A stretch of 64,000 nucleotides of DNA from Muscardinus avellanarius. Taxonomy: Eukaryota; Chordata; Mammalia; Rodentia; Gliridae. A program made the position numbers and the translations under genes. A model generated the notes under the pieces. It worked only from the letters and a program-made list of their open reading frames with translations, was not told the DNA's origin and did not search any database. Shown in pieces: positions 55,016-64,000 of this stretch (its first letter is position 1; every line of letters starts with the position of its first letter). The stretch lies in contig OY726571.1 in the NCBI GenBank assembly GCA_963383645.1, forward strand, positions 26,031,637 to 26,095,636, given 5' to 3'.

Positions 55016-56589
55016 AACTAATGTGATAGATGATTAGCTTCTACAGCTGGGGCCATGAGATTTGGGGAAGGCTGAAGTCTCTCTTCTAATGGTCTGCAGT
55101 TTAGTCTTAGAACTGGAGTCATAGTATAGGGTCATTCTTAGCTGCCACAAGGGAGTGAGCATCTTTCTAAAGCAAACAAAGCAACATAAACAGGTTTCTG
55201 ATAAATAAAATCGATACTTTAGGTTGTACTTGAAGGTAAGTAAAGTGGACAATTATACATTACTATTACAGAAACTGTATTTTGCCACAGTTTAAAGTTT
55301 CTGGGGTATAATTCAAGAGAAAACCAAAATGAAAAAAAATAAGAGGTATGAATTAAAGGAATGACAATTGTACTGAGAAGTATGGATTTGAACCTGGGCA
55401 AATCACAATATAGAGTAAAGTATTCAGTGCTGTGTGCCTGCATGTCATTGTCAACACGATTTACATTGTGATGTGAGACTATAATTCACCAATAGAGGCA
55501 CATTTAAAAAATATTTTAAGCCAAGACTGTGAATCTGAGCACAAAAATAGTTGATTCCCCCCCACCACTATGCTTTCTACAAGTTATTTTCTACAAAACT
55601 AGAAATCACTGAAGTCAAAATAAAGTTGATTGATTCTGAAATAGTGGTGTACAAGACCATGCTAGGTGATTTCCTCCACTGTCCTGTGCCTAAATACCTT
55701 GCTGCTGATTCCTTCTTGGGACTCAAATACTATTGTTCCCAAATGCCGTACTATTCCATGGCTTTGGAAAATATCTGATGTTGACGAGGCGGAGACCACC
55801 AACCTCCAGACAGGCTTGGAACTCAGGTCTCTAAAGGTTAAAGGTCACTGCCTCACCTCACAACACCACTTTGGGTCTGTTTCTTATTACCAAATAATTT
55901 CCAGAAGGATACTGGGCTTGGGTCTGATTTTCCAGTAGGAGGACAGAAGGGAAGAAGACTTTGAGAAGAAGCCAATTTCTCCATGCAGGAGCTGTTTAGG
56001 GACTGATGGTAAGAATCCACCAACATCAGGAAAGAAGGCTGCTCTCCCCCAGTCCCTGGCATGGGGTAAGTGTAGCTGTCACTGTGTGCCTAATGCTCTT
56101 CAGAGGACACAGATAGGAGAAAATGCTGGATCTGTCGACAAGAGGGGCAGCAAATTCTCAGGACCCCATTTGTCAGAGCCTCATTTGGCAGGCACGGTCG
56201 GTCCCCAAAGAGAAGCGAAAACCACATTCAGGTACCTGAGTTGAAGGACCACCGTTAAAAATAAATAAGAAACTCCAAATGTGTAAATCCGATATAAGCC
56301 GAACCATATGGTATAAAATGAAAGCATTTTCTCCCTATACCTTTGGTAAAAAAAAAAAAAAAAAAAAAAGGTTTCTTACTAGATTTTATATGCCAGCGAG
56401 TATTAACACATCTTTTGCCATGGACTTTATCGCCCGATATATGGTATTGATATATAAGTAGCTCAATGACACTGCCACTGTTTGTGTAGCTATGTGTATA
56501 AAAAGAATGTTGTATGTCGAGTAGAAGTGCTAAAATCCTGGGCTAACACCTCATACATTAGTGGCCTTCCATGGTGAACAAAGTCATTT
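55016..56589. other. Unique sequence, no supported gene
   Basis: Overlapping frames of 60-90 codons on both strands at 55,551-56,062 have no motifs. A-run at 56,349-56,369. No SINE. Confidence 0.35.
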
Positions 56590-56910
56590 TTCAAGCAAGT
56601 CATAAAGTGGTCTAAAAAAACAAGTGTTTCAGTGTTTGCTCCAAATGAGGCAGTGGTCCGGGGACCGCCGTTTAAGTGACATCATTTCTGACATAGTCAG
56701 CGCTGGTTCGGTATCTGATTAGGGCTCCCGCCACCGTGGTGCCAGACTTACTGCTTTAAGTGAGGTGGCGGAGGGAAATTAATGTGTCAGAGTTCCCAGA
56801 AGGTGAGAGTGTCTGCTTCAAGTTTCCTTTGGAGCGCTTCAGCTGGAATTGCCTTTGATTCTTTCCAAGAGAATCTTTTGAAGCTATTTATGGAACTTGG
56901 TAATAGGTAA
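56590..56910. promoter_or_regulatory. Candidate enhancer / conserved element, CpG-containing
   Basis: Unusual for a non-repeat segment here: several CpGs (GTCCGGGGACCGCCG, TTCGGTATCTG, CCCGCCACCG), a CRE/AP-1-like TGACATCA (56,677-56,684), GATTAG (56,717-56,722) and a TCF-like CCTTTGATT (56,852-56,860). No frame, no repeat. Function is inference. Confidence 0.35.
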
Positions 56911-57711
56911 AGATGAGCTACCAACAGGAAACTCTGCTAGCATCTAAAGTAAAGGTGGTCTGAAGAATACCGATATGCAATGACATTTATGTGCAAGTAT
57001 GGTAGGAAAGCCTACTTGTTTAAAGGCTGGTACAGCGTGTCCCAAGATGGTAAAGCAGCCCTATCCCTCGAGGCTAAATTTTTAGCTTAACCACACCATG
57101 GACCCACTGACTTGACCTAGAGAATCATATAATGTATCTTGGTGTTAATTTATTTCCCTTAAAAATAAAGGAAATGCTGTGCCCTTCATGGGTGCATGGG
57201 AGAACTGAGTAGAAAATATCTATAATGTGCTTTGAGACTCTTGATGAACGATGATAGATACTTAAAGATATGTTTTTCTGTGATAAGATTTTTCCTCTCC
57301 TTTTCTTCTCCTACCTTAGCTTAATACATAAAAATGATCACAACTCTGAACCTTTCAATATTATTTTCTCTAGGAAAACTATAGGATCTGTAGACTGAAG
57401 ATTCTATGCCCCATCTTTCCTTTAATCGGTTCAGGTAATGTGCACCAAAGAATGATGCACACCTTAAAATAAAACAGAAATACCAGTCTCCCCCCACCCC
57501 TTTCTCTCTCCTACTCTTGAACCCTGGTGCTACCATTTATATATACGTATAGCTCAAGCACCTGTTCACACACACTCACCTGCATATGCACAAACTCACG
57601 GCTACTCATGGTGTACCTGAAGCTTATACACACTAAGGTTATTATTTGAAGAAGTTCAGGGGCTAGAAGAACAGTTAAAAATGGTTGGCCATTCTGCTGC
57701 TGTACTTGAAG
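56911..57711. other. Unique sequence
   Basis: No gene or repeat identified. Confidence 0.4.
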
Positions 57712-57734
57712 GTGTGTGTGTGTGCGTGTGTGCG

Positions 57735-57784
<50 letters not shown>

Positions 57785-57869
57785 CTTGGGTTTGAACCCA
57801 AGGACATTCTACCTATGGGCTACACCATCAATTCCCATCCCACCCACCAAACTTTAAAATTGTTTTTTT
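57712..57869 (-). mobile_element. B1-dID SINE, ID half of a split copy, (GT)n tail
   Basis: (GT/GC)n at 57,712-57,781, then ACTTGGGTTTGAACCCAAGG and the T-rich linker, interrupted by the SINE at 57,883. Confidence 0.88.
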
Positions 57870-57882
57870 AAAAACAGAGTCA

Positions 57883-58080
57883 CGCCGGGCGTGGTGGCGC
57901 ACTCTTGTAATCCCCGCGCTTGGGAGGCGGAGACAGGATGATCACGCAGGTTCGAAGCCAGCCATGCTGGCATAAGAGACCCTGTTTCAAAAATATAAAA
58001 TAGGTCTGGGAGTGTAGCCCGGAGGAAGAAGGGCTTCCAGGAACCCCAGTACCACCAAAAAAAAAAAAAAAAAAAAAAAA
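57883..58080 (+). mobile_element. Young B1-dID SINE, deletion subtype, nested
   Basis: GCCGGGCGTGGTGGCGCACT, CCCCGCGCTTGGGAGGC, short middle GCCAGCCATGCTGGCATAAG, end AGGAACCCCAGTACCACC, poly-A. AAAAACAGAGTCA at 57,870-57,882 and 58,081-58,093 is a perfect 13-base duplication of the older SINE's sequence. Confidence 0.97.
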
Positions 58081-58205
58081 AAAAACAGAGTCATGCTGGG
58101 TTACTGAGAGTCCTACCAAATTCTCTAGTTCTCTAGGCTTGGTATCCTCCTTTTCTAGCCTCCTAAGTACTTGGGTTCTAGGTATGCCTGCCCACACCCA
58201 AGCAT
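58081..58205 (-). mobile_element. B1-dID SINE, B1 half of the split copy
   Basis: ACAGAGTCATGCTGGGTTAC, then TCTAGCCTCCTAAGTACTTG, continuing the unit begun at 57,712. Diverged. Confidence 0.82.
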
Positions 58206-58279
58206 GCTTTTGTGCCACTTAGGAAGAACATTTTACTTTACATCTTTTACTTACATATAGTAAGAGGCCCTTTCCCCAA

Positions 58280-58515
58280 CGTAGTGGCTAACAATATTGA
58301 CTAAGAGCCCTAAGCCTAAGTTTCAATTCTTCCTCTACTACATAATAGCTAGTTGACCAGGGTTAAGTTATGAAACATTTGTACTTTTGTCTCCTCATTG
58401 TAAGTCAGGAATAATACTAGGATGTCACAAAGTTACTGTGAAGATTAAATAAGCCACTCAGAATAATGCTTGGCATGTGGCAAGTGCTACATATTTATTT
58501 ACTATTAATATTAAG
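58280..58515 (+). mobile_element. MIR SINE, nearly full length
   Basis: 'attgactaagagccctaagc', 'ttgtctcctcattgtaagtc', 'tgaagattaaataagccact', 'gcttggcatgtggcaagtgc': plus-strand MIR in full order. Confidence 0.95.
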
Positions 58516-58626
58516 GGGAGAAATGAGTAAGAGAAAGATACTTTCTATACCAATATGTCCTTGAACACAGTTTGAAGGGGAGAGTTAACACTTTCTATGC
58601 AAATAACAAGAAAGTTAATGGATCAG

Positions 58627-58708
58627 CTCTCTCTGCTGTCTCTTGTTTGTTTTTGGTACTGGGGATTGAACCCAGGGCATTCTACCTCTGAGCTAGACCC
58701 TTATCCCT
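58627..58708 (-). mobile_element. B1-dID SINE, ID half of a split copy
   Basis: GGTACTGGGGATTGAACCC and CTCTGAGCTAGACCC, broken by the insertion at 58,720. TGGATCAG at 58,619-58,626 and 59,139-59,146 brackets the whole nest. Confidence 0.92.
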
Positions 58709-58719
58709 TTTCATTTCTT

Positions 58720-58998
58720 TCGTATCTATCTATCTATCTATCTATCTATCATCTATCTATCATCTATTTATTTACTTATTTATTTATTTATTTTTGTGGG
58801 TCTGGGGGGTGGAATCCAGGGGCATTAGGCCTCCGAGCTACACCCCCTGCCCTATTTTTTATTCTTTATTTTGAAACGGGGTCTCACTGAGTTGCAGAGG
58901 GCCTCACTAAGTAGTAGCTGAGGCTGTCCACAAACCGTGATCCTCCCGTCTCAGCCTCCCGAATGCTGGGATTACAAGCGTGTGCCACCACGCCCGGC
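58720..58998 (-). mobile_element. B1-dID SINE nested in another copy, (TATC)n(TTTA)n tail
   Basis: Tail of TATC then TTTA units, TGGGTCTGGGGGGTGGAATC, body with a tripled AGTAGTAGCTGAGG, end GTGCCACCACGCCCGGC. TTTCATTTCTT at 58,709-58,719 and 58,999-59,009. Confidence 0.95.
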
Positions 58999-59009
58999 TT
59001 TCATTTCTT

Positions 59010-59138
59010 ATTTTGAAACAGGGTTTTGCTAAGTTGCAGAGGGCCTTGCTAAGTTGCTAAGGCTGGCCTTGAACTTGTGATCTTCCCGTCTCAGCCTCTC
59101 AAGTACTGGGATTACAGGTGTCTGCTACCACCCTCGGC
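59010..59138 (-). mobile_element. B1-dID SINE, B1 half of the split copy
   Basis: ATTTTGAAACAGGGTTTTGC to GCTACCACCCTCGGC, completing the unit begun at 58,627. Confidence 0.92.
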
Positions 59139-59404
59139 TGGATCAGTCATAATCATAGTGTAATCAAGGGCAGGACGTGTAGCTTCATCAAGGTCGGGTT
59201 TACTGTTCAACCATAGAGAGGGGATGTCTGTGCTTCAGTGTCTTTTAGGAAAACAGAGCATCTGGTTTCAAACCGTGGGATCAGAGCCCCTCGGCCTGGC
59301 TACCCCCAAGTGTATCTGGGTGTATTTTAAGCTGTTATCCTAAGAGTTTAACACTAGGTGACTATCTGCCTTCTCTGAAACTGTGGGAGCTGGGTGGGGC
59401 CACT

Positions 59405-59452
<48 letters not shown>

Positions 59453-60472
59453 CACTGTTTAATATTTATTTCCTTGAGTGATGTGTTCAACATTGTCATC
59501 ATACAGGCTAGCACTGTATTTTCCTCCCACTGAAAACACTCACATAGTTGTATCATTTTGTTCTAGAACTGCAGTTGTTTTGGGTTCATATGAACTGTTT
59601 TATAATGTTTGTCTCTAGTTGTTTTTTTGTTTGTTTGTTTTTCTCTACCATTATGAGGTACTTCAGACAGACCGTGCCTTGATTTGGGACTATGGGGCTG
59701 AACACTGGGCTTTATGGAGATGTTAAAGATGGCAAAAGAGGGTCACAGAGAGGGTAGGTGTGATCAGAGTAGATACATGCATGCATTGGTTTGTGTCCAT
59801 TTGTTTGTGCAAATGGTTAACATGATTGAATGATTAGAATAAAAATGCAGCATAAGTATGAAGTAGTGTGACTAAGATTTAAATTAATAATAATCCCCTA
59901 ATGAATATATTTAGCTTTTAATCTGCATTCTTTCTCAGCATGTCTGATTCTAACCTTCATATGCAGGCAGACTAAAGAAAGACCTTCTAGCAACTCATGG
60001 TAAAACTTTCCATATGTAAAAGTAACCTTTTACTTTGTATTATTTTGGGTCTGTGTGGTAGTTTAATACACACATGTTCAGCTTTGATTTAAAGATATAA
60101 AAATATGTCTGTGTCCTCTTTCTTTTAAAACCTGCTATTGGAGCAGTCTCCTCATGAAGAGGTGGTAAGTCTACACCTGTGCTGTCTGTCTCTTTTTCAG
60201 CTGTAAGTTTTCACCCCCGACTCCCATTTTTATTAAGGAGTATGAATTCCTTGAAGATTTTAGATAAATATAATAATGGTTATGTTTACCTTATTAACCA
60301 TGTCTTTCTTTTTTCTTTCTTTTTTTTTCTCCCACCCTTGCCCCACCAACACCAGAAACATTTGGCATAAATTATTTTTGCAGGATGTTTGGAGTTATGC
60401 TAAATTATAACAAGCATTATATTAAATCACACAATGTATATAAATGAAAATTAATGATAGGAAAGGAACTAA
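59139..60472. other. Unique sequence with (AC)n
   Basis: No SINE or gene. A 44-base AC microsatellite lies at about 59,408-59,451, not attached to a SINE. Confidence 0.4.
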
Positions 60473-61030
60473 GTTCTTTTGATAACCTATTAGCTACTAT
60501 TTTTATATGAAGTATTTTACTTATTTTCTACAAGCCCATAAATGAGTTGTTAAGGATAAGAAAACCAGGGAACTGGGAACTGCCTAAGTGCATTTATTTA
60601 ATGCAAGAGATGAGATTTCATCCCAGATCTAAGTAAGTAAATATTCGACTTTTCTATTATACAAATCATTTTTTAATATTTTGAGCATTCTGTTATGGCT
60701 TGAATTTAAAATGTCCCCCATACTTCATGTGTTGGACAAGACAGCCATGTCCAGAGGAGAGGGGAATTAAACCAGACCCTCAGGGATGAGCAGAAATATA
60801 CTGGGAGAAGTAAGACTATCATTGATTAGGGTTGGAGTTTGGAGCAGTGGACTCAGAAGAAGATAGGAAATCTAGTGGGTTCTTTTGATACCCTATTAGG
60901 TGCTATTCTTATATGAAATATTTTATAAATATACTGGAGCAGGAACATACTGAGTAGGAAGGAAGACTCTATCACTGATGAGGGGTTGGAGTTAGGAGCA
61001 GTGTGCTCAGAAAAAGATAGGAAATCTTTC
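60473..61030. repeat. Locally duplicated segments
   Basis: A 48-base unit at 60,473-60,520 recurs at 60,879-60,926 with about six differences (TTCTTTTGATA(A/C)CCTATTAG). An 85-90-base unit at 60,789-60,873 recurs at 60,938-61,027 (GGTTGGAGTT, GGAGCAGTG, AAGATAGGAAATCT). Confidence 0.85.
60692..60740 (+). mobile_element. MaLR LTR start fragment
   Basis: 'tgttatggcttgaatttaaa' followed by 'atgtcccccatacttcatgt' matches the 5' end of MaLR LTRs. Only about 45 bases, lying between the duplicated segments. Confidence 0.6.
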
Positions 61031-63119
61031 CCACTAGCAAAGTTCTCAGACCAAGCAGTAGTAAAAATATGGAGGGTATGAACAGAGTGGCCAGGATTGA
61101 AATGCTACTGGAAAATATGAGCCTTAGGATATAAGCGAAAAAGACCACGTCAGAATTTTAAGAGCGCTAAAGTATCATAATGATGGCAGTACTTAAAAAT
61201 ATTTGTTAGACCAAAAAGGACTTTAATTTATGAAAAGTTTGGAGGATAATTAGACTTGAGGTGGCTAACTCTGGTTTGAGGGATGATAATATGCACATCA
61301 AGTGGATAGAAAAGAATCTAAAGACTTATTAAATCTGTAAGATCTAGTGAGAAATTTTAGTGATACTTGATTTGAACAAAACAATTTTGGAATTTATTTT
61401 ATTTTACAAAGGAAGCCATCTGATCTGACACAATTGGTACTGGCATTTGGTTGCGTGAAGTCAGTTAAATGATTCCCACGAGTCAGAGAATCATTAGAAA
61501 GATGATATATAAATATAGTTTACATATGTATATATCAATATTAGATACTTATATATCTAATATTTTAGATATATTAAAAATGTTAAATGTTGATAGAAAT
61601 ATCACAGTTTTGGTAAATTTGTTTATTGGGGTTCTAAATTATCTTTCTTGGGAAAATCATACATTTTGGGTATTTTCAGCATTTTAAAAGTGACTTAAAA
61701 CATAAAAAGAATAGAATATTAAAAATAAATAGATTTTTATTTTTCCCCAGACTCTCAAAGTTGTATCACCTCTACCACATTCAGTCAATTCAGTGACTTG
61801 CTTTACTAAATCTTTCCAAAGCATTACCTTTAGTTTTCATGAAAAAATTTCTTTCTTTTTGCACTAATATTTCATGGAATGATGTATTATCTAACTAAAT
61901 TATATATGTATAGTAGCAAGTACAATTGGCATAATCAAGTGTAGGAAGAAACAGTGATTTTTGGTTTGAAGATGATTCAAATGGGGCCTTTCTGAGTGCA
62001 TGAGACTCCCGGTTGGGTGGGAGCCTCCAGCGGGCTTCAGGTAGCCCTCACTGTGCTGTATTCACAGATTGGAAGCAGAAGTTAATCCAGCCAATCTGCA
62101 GAACTGAGATTGAAGAGCTTGTGTTGTATTATGAGGAACACACTTCTCTAAAAGCTAGAAGATGACTGATATTTATCATAGTTATTGTGTGCATTAAAGT
62201 AAACTTGACATGGAATGTTCCACATTTTATAGTAAGAAGACAGTTTGGTTTTAAACATATAAACCCTCAATATTTTATTTTGGGAAACTGTCAGTTCAAA
62301 GCAGAATAAATGAAAAGTTTACAATTTTTAAACTTGTAGTAAAATGAAGGCACTAAGCAGATACATATTTAGAGCTTGATATAATAAAGGTAAAGAAATT
62401 TAAAAGTATATTTAATCTCAGTTTTATTCATGGCCAAATTTTTCAAAGGTTGATCCTAATAGGCATCTATTTATTTTTTAAAACTACATCTTTTCAGTAC
62501 TTTTAAATTTACAAAATCACTGCAAAAACCATTTGACAAATTTTTATAAATTATGAAAGCACAAAATCAGCAGATAATTCTAATTTCCTGATAAGTGGAG
62601 TTGAGTAAAAAAGTTGTCATGAAGTCACCCTAACGGTCAATAGAAGCAAAGACTATAATAATATGAATCCTCATATTTATCCTCAAGGCTTGTTATAAGA
62701 CATTATGCTCCTTATCATTTGACATTATATCTCACTCTCTTTTAAATCTAAGTCTCTTCTGGGTACATCTGAGGAACAGAAAGAACCTGGTCACATGCTA
62801 GGTCTCTCGCTACATGACAGTCTGGTTAATTTCTCACTCTACTTTGACATCTCAGGCCTCATAAGTTAGAAGGTTCCCAAATATATAATGTTCGGATGAT
62901 ATATTATGATAATTGTACATTACTGCCAGTAATCAAACTATGCTATCATATGTCAAAATAAATTATTTTAAGGGTAATATCTCTAAGTGTGAATATCTCC
63001 ACTCCCCATTTTAAACTATAATCACATTTATCAAAAATTTTAAAAAAGAAAAGTCAAGTGCATTAATCATCGAAGATTATCTCTGCCATTCTCTTTTAAA
63101 TCCCTGTATGTGATAACCA
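61031..63119. other. Unique AT-rich sequence, no gene seen
   Basis: No SINE for 2 kb. 61,980-62,110 is GC-richer ('gactcccggttgggtgggag') and may be conserved. Confidence 0.35.
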
Positions 63120-63270
63120 TGTCACATTTAGTCTTTTATGAATTGAGTAATTTTCAAAAATCCATTTTAGCAAGTATATTTCACTCAGTAAGCATGCAGA
63201 TGGCCATTAACAGCTTTTAGGTTTCTCAGAGATTTTTAATTATGACAAGATGGGTAGGCATGCAATGTAA
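63120..63270. promoter_or_regulatory. Candidate conserved non-coding island
   Basis: Contains GATGGCCATTAACAGCTTTT and GATTTTTAATTATGACAAG (homeodomain-like words). Short and repeat-free. Weak call. Confidence 0.18.
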
Positions 63271-64000
63271 CACCACAAAACAGCAATCCATTACTCAGAT
63301 GACATTGTACTTAAGAAAGGAGGAAGTTGGTTGCTGAGTACTCTAGCTGATAAAACACCATTTTTTACCTGTCAGACCTCAGTTCTAGTTGTCTCTGATT
63401 CCATAAGTAAAATTAAGTTTGCTATGTCAACCATGCTCCCATTAGTCGATAATCCAGGAGGCAAGAAATGCCAGGCATATTTCATTTTTTGTTAGCTTCC
63501 TGGTGTTTCTGAACATGGGCCGAATATAAATAGGAGATGTTTCAGGGGTGCTTAGAGACCACCAACTTCAAATTTAGCTCAGTGATTATGAAAGTTTGAA
63601 AAGCAGAACCACTGAGATACTCAGGGTCATCTTCCAAATTTCTGCAAAGGAGAAACAGTGGCAAATTTAAGTAAAGATGTCCAGTGTTCAGTGGTTTAAG
63701 AATTTATATGTATTTCTTACATTACTTTGAAAAGTATTTAATTTGCTTTGGAAGTTCAGATGTTCTAGGTTTGCCTCCCATTCTGACCTATGGAATCCTA
63801 CAGTTTGAAGATGGAATCCCAAGCAACTAGTAGAGTACTTAGCATAAGGCATGTGTTTAAAACATCCAGGTAGAAAATAGGAGCCAAACTTTAATGAAGA
63901 CCAAATTAGCCCACATGAGCATTATCAAGGAGGATTTTGGGAGTAATGGTCTGACCCAAGAATACAGGCTATGTAGATGACAGAAGGAGCTTTCTAGGAA
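63271..64000. other. Unique sequence
   Basis: Nothing identified to the window end. Confidence 0.4.

Noticed and set aside
55551..56062. Overlapping frames of 69-90 codons with varied residues
   Set aside because: No splice signals in a consistent order, both strands open, no family recognised. Left as unique sequence.
57511..58218. 98- and 112-codon minus frames with HT and F runs
   Set aside because: Produced by (GT)n and poly-A of nested SINEs.

Overview
The window is a stretch of mammalian nuclear DNA with no recognisable protein-coding gene, rRNA or tRNA. All long open reading frames (the largest are 137-140 codons) fall in repeats, low-complexity tracts or AT-rich unique sequence and resemble no family I know. 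Host evidence is the repeat content. About 45 SINE units have a 7SL/B1-like left part (GGCGTGGTGGCGCA..., TGTAATCCC, GGGAGGCTGAGACAGGAGGAT) joined through an A-rich linker to a tRNA/ID-like right part (GGGGGTGTAGCTC, CTGGGTTCCATCCCCAGTACC). This matches the B1-dID type of dimeric SINE of the squirrel-related rodents (Gliridae, Sciuridae, Aplodontiidae). The ID SINE with an A/T-rich tail that I associate with squirrels is absent, so I lean to a dormouse or relative; that is inference.

Layout. 1-3,500 is AT-rich sequence with old L2, L1-tail, MIR and unclassified repeat remnants. 3,550-15,900 is SINE-dense in both orientations, with microsatellites grown from SINE tails, an old purine-rich repeat at about 12,140-13,100, and two weak exon-like segments at 10,393-10,805. 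16,020-23,400 is SINE-free and holds two MaLR LTRs, L1 remnants and a minus-strand ancient repeat. 23,580-33,900 is again SINE-rich and includes a two-SINE stack with three copies of one target site, and a third MaLR LTR. 33,900-37,450 has an L1 ORF2 end, MIR, L2 and an MLT1-like LTR. 37,460-43,600 mixes SINEs (one nested) with unique DNA. 43,600-45,800 is mostly unique. 45,830-46,665 is an L2 broken up by later insertions. 46,700-59,140 has more SINEs, compound microsatellites, an exon-like retrocopy at about 47,938-48,290 and two nested SINE groups. 59,150-64,000 is AT-rich, SINE-free and carries a local duplication.

The picture fits a gene desert or a large intron. Several SINE-free islands of balanced composition with homeodomain-, POU-, TCF- and CRE-like words (about 14.7, 17.9, 24.9, 38.3, 40.7, 44.2, 56.7 and 63.2 kb) look to me like conserved non-coding or enhancer candidates, which needs cross-species alignment. 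I found no new enzymatic or defence-type system. The most informative signals are the SINE history (nested insertions, near-perfect target-site duplications, a deletion subfamily) and the enhancer-like islands.
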